Part shown: one piece after another, positions 7,088 through 11,318 of the stretch
How positions within the stretch are numbered: position 1 is the first letter of the stretch
Layout: each line of letters begins with the position of its first letter
From: Bacteroidales bacterium
GTDB taxonomy: Bacteria; Bacteroidota; Bacteroidia; Bacteroidales; UBA3663
Length of the DNA stretch: 11,318 bases
Direction of reading: 5' to 3'
NCBI GenBank assembly: GCA_017632695.1
Contig: JAGBQS010000241.1
Coordinates: 1 to 11,318, forward strand
Made by a program: the position numbers and the translations under genes
The notes under the pieces: model-generated
Database searches by the model: none
Told to the model about the DNA's origin: nothing
Seen by the model: only the letters and a program-made list of their open reading frames with translations

Positions 7088-9967
7088 TCAGTGTGCCTCC
7101 AACCAGTTCTTTCCGCTGCCGCAGTCGGCAATCAGAGGAATGCTGAGCTGGCAGGCTGAAGCCATTTCCTCGAGTACCAGTTGCTGGAGTTTGGGAAGTT
7201 CGTTTTCGGGAACGGAAAAGTTCAGTTCGTCATGTACCTGAATGAGCAGCTTGGCATGCATCTTTTCTTTTTGCAGGCGGCGGGCAATGCGCACCATCGC
7301 AATCTTGATGATATCGGCAGCCGTTCCCTGAATGGGCGCATTGATGGCGTTGCGTTCGGCATAACCGCGTACGGTGGCGTTGGCCGAATGGATATCGGGC
7401 AGCATGCGCTTGCGGCCGAAGAGCGTTTCCACATAACCCTTCTGTCGGGCGGCTTCGATGCTGCGGTCCATATATTCCTTGACCTTCGGGTAGGTGGCGA
7501 AGTATCCGTCGATGAGTTCCTTGGCTTCGGAGCGGGGAATGTTCAGGCGGCTGGCCAGACCGAAAACCGATATGCCGTAAATGATACCGAAGTTGGCTGT
7601 CTTGGCCTTGGTGCGCTGCAGTTTGGTAACCTCCGACGGTTCCAGATGATAGATCTTGGCAGCTGTGGCGCGATGGATGTCCTCGCCGCTTTGGAAGGCC
7701 TCGAGCATGTTCGGGTCCTGGCTCAGGTGGGCCATCAGGCGCAGTTCGATCTGGCTGTAGTCGGCGCTGAAGAACACTTCGCCCTCGTCCGGAATGAACG
7801 CCTTGCGCAGTTCGCGTCCCAGTTCGTCGCGGATCGGGATGTTCTGCAGGTTGGGGTTCGACGATGACAGGCGGCCCGTCGACGTTACGGTCTGGTTGAA
7901 CGACGTGTGGATGCGGCCAGTCTGCGGATTGATTTCCTGTGGTAAAGCTTCGATGTAGGTGCTGAGCAGCTTGCGGATGCCGCGATAGGTCAGGATATCG
8001 TCTATGATTGCAACTTTCTCGGGGGCATCGGCCACCTTTCCTTTCAGCTGCTGCAGGATTTCTTCGGCCGTACTGCGCTGCTTGCTCTTGGGATCCATCT
8101 GCTGTTCGTCGTAGAGCACGGTGGCAACGGCCTTGGGCGACAGCGGATTGAAGGGGTGTCCGGCCAGTCCGGTAAGACGGTCTTCCAGTCTTTTCAGTTC
8201 ATCGTTCAGCACGGCTTCCGATTCTTTCAGGGCCGATGTGTCGAGGCGGACGCCTGTCAGTTCCATGTCGGCCAGCACCTTAACGAGCGGCATCTCGATG
8301 GTTTCGAACAGTGAGGTCATCTTTTCCTCCTTCAGCTGGGCGCGCAGCAATTGGGCCAGCTGGTAGGTTACGTCGCTGTCCTCGCAACAGTATTCGGCCA
8401 CCTGGTCTACCGGACAGTCGCGCATGGTTTGGGGTAGCGGCTGTTCTTCGTCACTGTCGGCCATAGCGAACAGGTCTTCCACGTAGGGTTTCGGTTCTTT
8501 CTTCTTTCGGCTGCCACCCGTATCAATGAGGGCCGAAGTCGGGATAGGCGTATATTTCAGGTACACCTCCGACAGGTAGTCCATGTTGTGCGGCTGTTCG
8601 GGCTGGAGCAGGTAGTGGGCAATCATGGTGTCGAAGGTCGGATTGGCCACTTCCAGTCCGTAGCGTTTCAGGACCGAATAGTCATACTTCAGGTTCTGTG
8701 CAATCTTGAGGGTACCTTCGTTTTCCAGAACGGGACGCAGTTCATCGACGATCCGGAGAGCTTCCTCCCGATTGGCGGGAACCGGAACATACCAGGCCCG
8801 ATGTCCCTCGACGGCAAAGCTGATGCCCACCAGTTCGGCGTCCATGACGTTTGTGGAGGTGGTTTCGGTATCGAAGGCAAACTCCGGGCAGAAGAACAGC
8901 TGCCCGATCAGGTCCTGCCGTTTTTCAGGCGTATCGCAAATCACATAGTCTGTATGGATGTCGCGGATAGTCTGCAAGGGAACGGCGGTTTGGGCTGGGG
9001 CCTCCGCTTCGGACGCATCGGGAGCGGTTGCTGTGTCCTGCTGGGTGACGGCACCTCCGGCTTCGGCCTTCATCTTATCGCGCAGGGTGCGGAATTCCAG
9101 TTCGTCGAACAGGCGGATCAGTTCTTCGCGATTGGGTTCCTGAAGTTTCAGCACCTCTTCGTCGAGGGTCAGGCCGGGAACCTCGCGGCAGATGGTAGCC
9201 AGATACTTTGAGTCGCGTATCTGCTGCGTGTTTTCCAGAATCTTGGCAAACATGCCTTTCTTCAGGTTGGGCAGTTCCTGCTTGCCCTGGTTATGGGCTT
9301 CCTCCACCTGTTTCAGCAGTTCCTCCACCGATCCGAAGTCGGCAATCAGTTTCTGGGCAGTTTTGGGGCCTACGCCCGGGCAGCCGGGAATATTGTCGGC
9401 CGTATCGCCCTGCAGTCCCAGCATGTCAATTACCTGCAGGGTATTCTGCAGCCCGTATTTGGTCAGCACGGCCTGCACGTCGAGCATCTCGTAGCCGGGT
9501 CCGAAGCTCTTGGGCTTGAAGATACGGCTGCGGTCGGTCACCAGCTGGGCGTAGTCTTTGTCGGGCGACATCAGATAAGTATCGTAGGCGCCTGTTTCAT
9601 CGGCCATGCGCGATAGGGTGCCTACCACATCGTCGGCCTCGTAGCCCTTAACCTCGAAAATCGGTATCCGGTATGCCTCGATGATCTGCTTGATCCAGGG
9701 GATGGCTTTCGTAATATCTTCGGGCTGTGCTTCGCGCTGGGCCTTGTACGAAGGGAACTCCCGGTTGCGGAACGAGCCTCCTTTGGGGTCGAAGCACACG
9801 GCTATGTAGTCGGGATGCTCTCCGCCGAGCACATCCTGCAAAGTTTTCACGAAACCGAAGATGGCTCCGGTGTTCAGACCCTTGCTGTTCACTAACGGTT
9901 TGCTGATGAACCCGTAATAGGCGCGATAGATCAATGCGTAGGCATCGAGCAGAAAAAGTTTCTTCAT
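7088..9967 (-). CDS. polA: DNA polymerase I
   Basis: This 959-residue family A polymerase fills gaps, removes RNA primers and serves excision repair. The 5'-nuclease domain covers about residues 1-300, with D8, the acidic clusters YEADD (109-113) and SPDKD (134-138), and a helix-hairpin-helix near DNIPGCPGVG (191-200). The 3'-5' exonuclease is of the DEDDy type and looks active: D366, E368, D429, Y526 and D530 are all present, unlike polymerases such as Taq that have lost them. Polymerase motif A is ADYSQIELR (D736), motif B is RTKAKTANFGIIYG (785-798, Phe at 793), and motif C is QVHDE (D913, E914). A low-complexity Ala/Glu/Thr linker at about 301-330 joins the nuclease to the rest. The ATG at 9967 gives a normal N-terminus (MKKLFLLDAYALIYRAYY). 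It is longer than the 928-residue E. coli enzyme. It is transcribed alone, convergent to the ABC operon and divergent from gdhA. Confidence 0.98.
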   Translation of the reverse strand: MKKLFLLDAYALIYRAYYGFISKPLVNSKGLNTGAIFGFVKTLQDVLGGEHPDYIAVCFDPKGGSFRNREFPSYKAQREAQPEDITKAIPWIKQIIEAYRIPIFEVKGYEADDVVGTLSRMADETGAYDTYLMSPDKDYAQLVTDRSRIFKPKSFGPGYEMLDVQAVLTKYGLQNTLQVIDMLGLQGDTADNIPGCPGVGPKTAQKLIADFGSVEELLKQVEEAHNQGKQELPNLKKGMFAKILENTQQIRDSKYLATICREVPGLTLDEEVLKLQEPNREELIRLFDELEFRTLRDKMKAEAGGAVTQQDTATAPDASEAEAPAQTAVPLQTIRDIHTDYVICDTPEKRQDLIGQLFFCPEFAFDTETTSTNVMDAELVGISFAVEGHRAWYVPVPANREEALRIVDELRPVLENEGTLKIAQNLKYDYSVLKRYGLEVANPTFDTMIAHYLLQPEQPHNMDYLSEVYLKYTPIPTSALIDTGGSRKKKEPKPYVEDLFAMADSDEEQPLPQTMRDCPVDQVAEYCCEDSDVTYQLAQLLRAQLKEEKMTSLFETIEMPLVKVLADMELTGVRLDTSALKESEAVLNDELKRLEDRLTGLAGHPFNPLSPKAVATVLYDEQQMDPKSKQRSTAEEILQQLKGKVADAPEKVAIIDDILTYRGIRKLLSTYIEALPQEINPQTGRIHTSFNQTVTSTGRLSSSNPNLQNIPIRDELGRELRKAFIPDEGEVFFSADYSQIELRLMAHLSQDPNMLEAFQSGEDIHRATAAKIYHLEPSEVTKLQRTKAKTANFGIIYGISVFGLASRLNIPRSEAKELIDGYFATYPKVKEYMDRSIEAARQKGYVETLFGRKRMLPDIHSANATVRGYAERNAINAPIQGTAADIIKIAMVRIARRLQKEKMHAKLLIQVHDELNFSVPENELPKLQQLVLEEMASACQLSIPLIADCGSGKNWLEAH

Positions 9968-9993
9968 CTTTATATTATATAGGTATGGTGCTG

Positions 9994-10001
9994 CAAATAT
10001 A
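9994..10001 (-). promoter_or_regulatory. Putative -7 box of polA
   Basis: On the minus strand this reads TATATTTG, matching TAnnTTTG, and lies 26 bases before the polA ATG. A TTG box at the expected 19-21-base distance is not seen, so this is a weaker promoter call than the other three in the window. The predicted leader is only about 20 bases. Confidence 0.5.
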
Positions 10002-10259
10002 GCAATAAAATTGATAACTGAATCATTTTTGGCAAAAAACTGTCAGAATATGGGGATAAAAAGTGTCTATTTGTCGAAAAATGCTTTCCGATAGCCTCGT
10101 TTGGTTGAAAAATGGAAACCGATTCCGACAATCCATTGCAAAACTGAAAAGCGGAGGGTACTTCAGATGGAAAGATGTCGTTTTATTGCAAAAATACTGA
10201 CAATTTGCATAAAGTTTCCTAAAAATCGCACTTTTTTCCATTTTTTTTGCACTTTTGAT

Positions 10260-10277
10260 TATTTTTTGCAAAAAATA
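10260..10277. promoter_or_regulatory. 18-base perfect palindrome upstream of gdhA, possible operator
   Basis: TATTTTTTGCAAAAAATA is identical to its own reverse complement. It ends one base before the -33 region of the gdhA promoter, so its centre sits about 48 bases before the predicted transcription start, a place where activators commonly bind. In such AT-rich DNA a palindrome of A and T runs can arise by chance, so the regulatory role is inference. Confidence 0.35.
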
Positions 10278-10278
10278 T

Positions 10279-10309
10279 TTGGAGATATGATTTCTTTTCT
10301 CTAACTTTG
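10279..10309 (+). promoter_or_regulatory. Bacteroidota-type promoter of gdhA
   Basis: TTG at 10279-10281 is followed by 20 bases and TAACTTTG at 10302-10309. The -7 box and the next two bases are identical to those of the permease promoter at 3865. Transcription should begin near 10316, leaving a leader of about 70 AT-rich bases. Confidence 0.8.
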
Positions 10310-10384
10310 CACCGCGAAACAGAAAAAGTATTGTATTAAGGCAAATTCTTATTACATTTATATTATTTAAAACCATTTACATCA

Positions 10385-11318
10385 ATGGACGCAAAAAAAG
10401 TTCTTGAGAATCTGAAGCAGAGATTCCCCAATGAGCCTGAGTATCACCAGGCAGTAGAAGAGGTCCTCGGTACCATCGAGGAGGAGTACAACAAACATCC
10501 TGAGTTTGATAAGGTAAACCTGATTGAGCGCCTCTGCATTCCGGATCGCGTTTATCAGTTCCGTGTGACCTGGATGGACGATAAGGGTAACATTCAGACC
10601 AACATGGGTTACCGCATCCAGCACAACAATGCCATTGGCCCATACAAGGGAGGTATCCGTTTCCACAAGTCGGTTAACCTGGGTATCCTGAAGTTCCTGG
10701 CTTTCGAGCAGACTTTCAAGAACTCGCTCACAACCCTTCAAATGGGTGGTGCCAAGGGTGGTTCAGACTTCTCTCCACGTGGCAAGAGCAGCGCCGAGGT
10801 AATGCGTTTCTGCCAGGCCTTCATGCTCGAGTTGACCCGTCACATCGGTCCTGACTGCGACGTTCCTGCCGGCGATATCGGTGTAGGTGGTCGTGAAGTT
10901 GGCTACATGTTCGGTGCTTATAAGAAGTACACCCGTCAGTTCCAGGGCGTTCTGACCGGCAAGGGCATTGAGTTCGGCGGTTCGCTGATCCGTCCTGAGG
11001 CTACCGGTTACGGTACTGTTTACTTCCTCCGCGCCATGCTCCGTACCAAGGGTAACGAGATCAAGGGCAAGAAAGTGCTGATTTCGGGTGCCGGTAACGT
11101 GGCTCAGTATGCTGCCGAGAAGGTTCTTCAGTTGGGCGGTATCCCAATGACCATGTCTGATTCCGACGGTTACATCTATGATCCGGAAGGCATCGATCGC
11201 GCTAAGCTCGACTACATCTTCGATTTGAAGCAGGTTCAGCGTGGCCGTATCAAGGAATATGTTGACCAGTATCCACAGGCTAAGTACGTTGAGGGTAAGA
11301 AGCCTTGGTTCGAGAAGG
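10385..11318 (+). CDS. gdhA: NADP-type glutamate dehydrogenase (3' end outside window)
   Basis: The enzyme converts 2-oxoglutarate and ammonia to glutamate with a reduced nicotinamide cofactor, a main route of ammonia assimilation in Bacteroidales. 311 codons are visible of an expected roughly 445. The N-terminal substrate domain contains AIGPYKGGIRFH with K88, MGGAKGGSDF with the catalytic-type lysine K124, and DVPAGDIGVGGREVG with the catalytic-type aspartate D164. The cofactor-binding Rossmann fold begins at about 230 with SGAGNVAQYA (234-243). Overall similarity to E. coli GdhA is recognisable along the entire visible length, including LLIERL-like and GGSLIRPEATGYG blocks. The ATG at 10385 gives MDAKKVLENLK, aligning with the usual start. 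NADP preference is assigned from family resemblance, not shown by a residue test. Expression is probably from the promoter at 10279, perhaps with control through the adjacent palindrome. Confidence 0.96.
   Translation, partial: MDAKKVLENLKQRFPNEPEYHQAVEEVLGTIEEEYNKHPEFDKVNLIERLCIPDRVYQFRVTWMDDKGNIQTNMGYRIQHNNAIGPYKGGIRFHKSVNLGILKFLAFEQTFKNSLTTLQMGGAKGGSDFSPRGKSSAEVMRFCQAFMLELTRHIGPDCDVPAGDIGVGGREVGYMFGAYKKYTRQFQGVLTGKGIEFGGSLIRPEATGYGTVYFLRAMLRTKGNEIKGKKVLISGAGNVAQYAAEKVLQLGGIPMTMSDSDGYIYDPEGIDRAKLDYIFDLKQVQRGRIKEYVDQYPQAKYVEGKKPWFEK

Larger units (their letters stand above)
9968..10384. other. AT-rich divergent intergenic region between polA and gdhA
   Basis: These 417 bases contain no convincing gene. 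Open frames exist on both strands but have biased, lysine/phenylalanine-rich composition and overlap promoters. The region holds a -7 box for polA, a full promoter and palindrome for gdhA, and an AT-rich gdhA leader of roughly 70 bases. TTGCAAAA occurs at 10136, 10186 and 10266. I see no hairpin with a T-run, no tRNA and no recognisable riboswitch. Confidence 0.7.

Noticed and set aside
7181..7867. 228-codon plus-strand open frame opposite polA
   Set aside because: It overlaps the highly conserved polymerase domain on the other strand and shows no domain of its own.
10101..10304. 67-codon plus-strand open frame in the same intergenic region
   Set aside because: It ends inside the gdhA promoter and its composition (Phe/Lys-rich) is what random AT-rich DNA gives.
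10023..10376. 117-codon open frame on the minus strand between polA and gdhA
   Set aside because: It runs antisense through the gdhA promoter and leader, its sequence is dominated by residues expected from AT-rich noncoding DNA, and no family is recognisable.

Overview
The window looks like chromosomal DNA from a Bacteroidales bacterium, Bacteroides/Prevotella-like. Three genes are preceded by the Bacteroidota vegetative promoter pattern, a TTG box, 20 bases, then TAnnTTTG. There are no strong Shine-Dalgarno sequences. The large two-module FtsX/MacB permeases, the DUF234-type ATPase and the 959-residue PolA fit the same phylum. Genus cannot be fixed from the sequence alone.

Positions 2-6952 (+ strand) hold an ABC-transporter locus of the MacB/LolD/FtsX superfamily. 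It contains a 5'-truncated permease, a second complete permease (3894-6245) and its ATPase (6278-6952). Between the two permeases lies something foreign to that operon: a gene (2329-3756) for a AAA+ ATPase with a C-terminal PD-(D/E)xK-like nuclease motif. This gene has its own promoter and is preceded by two tandem hairpins built from a GGGCGAAAT repeat. Just before the hairpins, about 40 bases match the start of the downstream permease at 36 of 39 positions, with every difference silent. I read this as the debris of a third permease copy that was lost when the ATPase/hairpin unit arrived.

A long hairpin at 7003-7049 separates the ABC operon from the convergent polA gene (9967-7088, - strand). 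PolA has its 5'-nuclease, proofreading and polymerase active-site residues intact.

An AT-rich 417-base divergent region (9968-10384) then drives polA leftward and gdhA rightward. It carries a well-formed gdhA promoter with an 18-base perfect palindrome next to the -33 box. gdhA, the NADP-type glutamate dehydrogenase for ammonia assimilation, runs off the right edge.

The permeases and the ABC ATPase should form one membrane complex. polA and gdhA are housekeeping genes unrelated to it. The ATPase/nuclease unit is the accessory element of the window and the least understood part.
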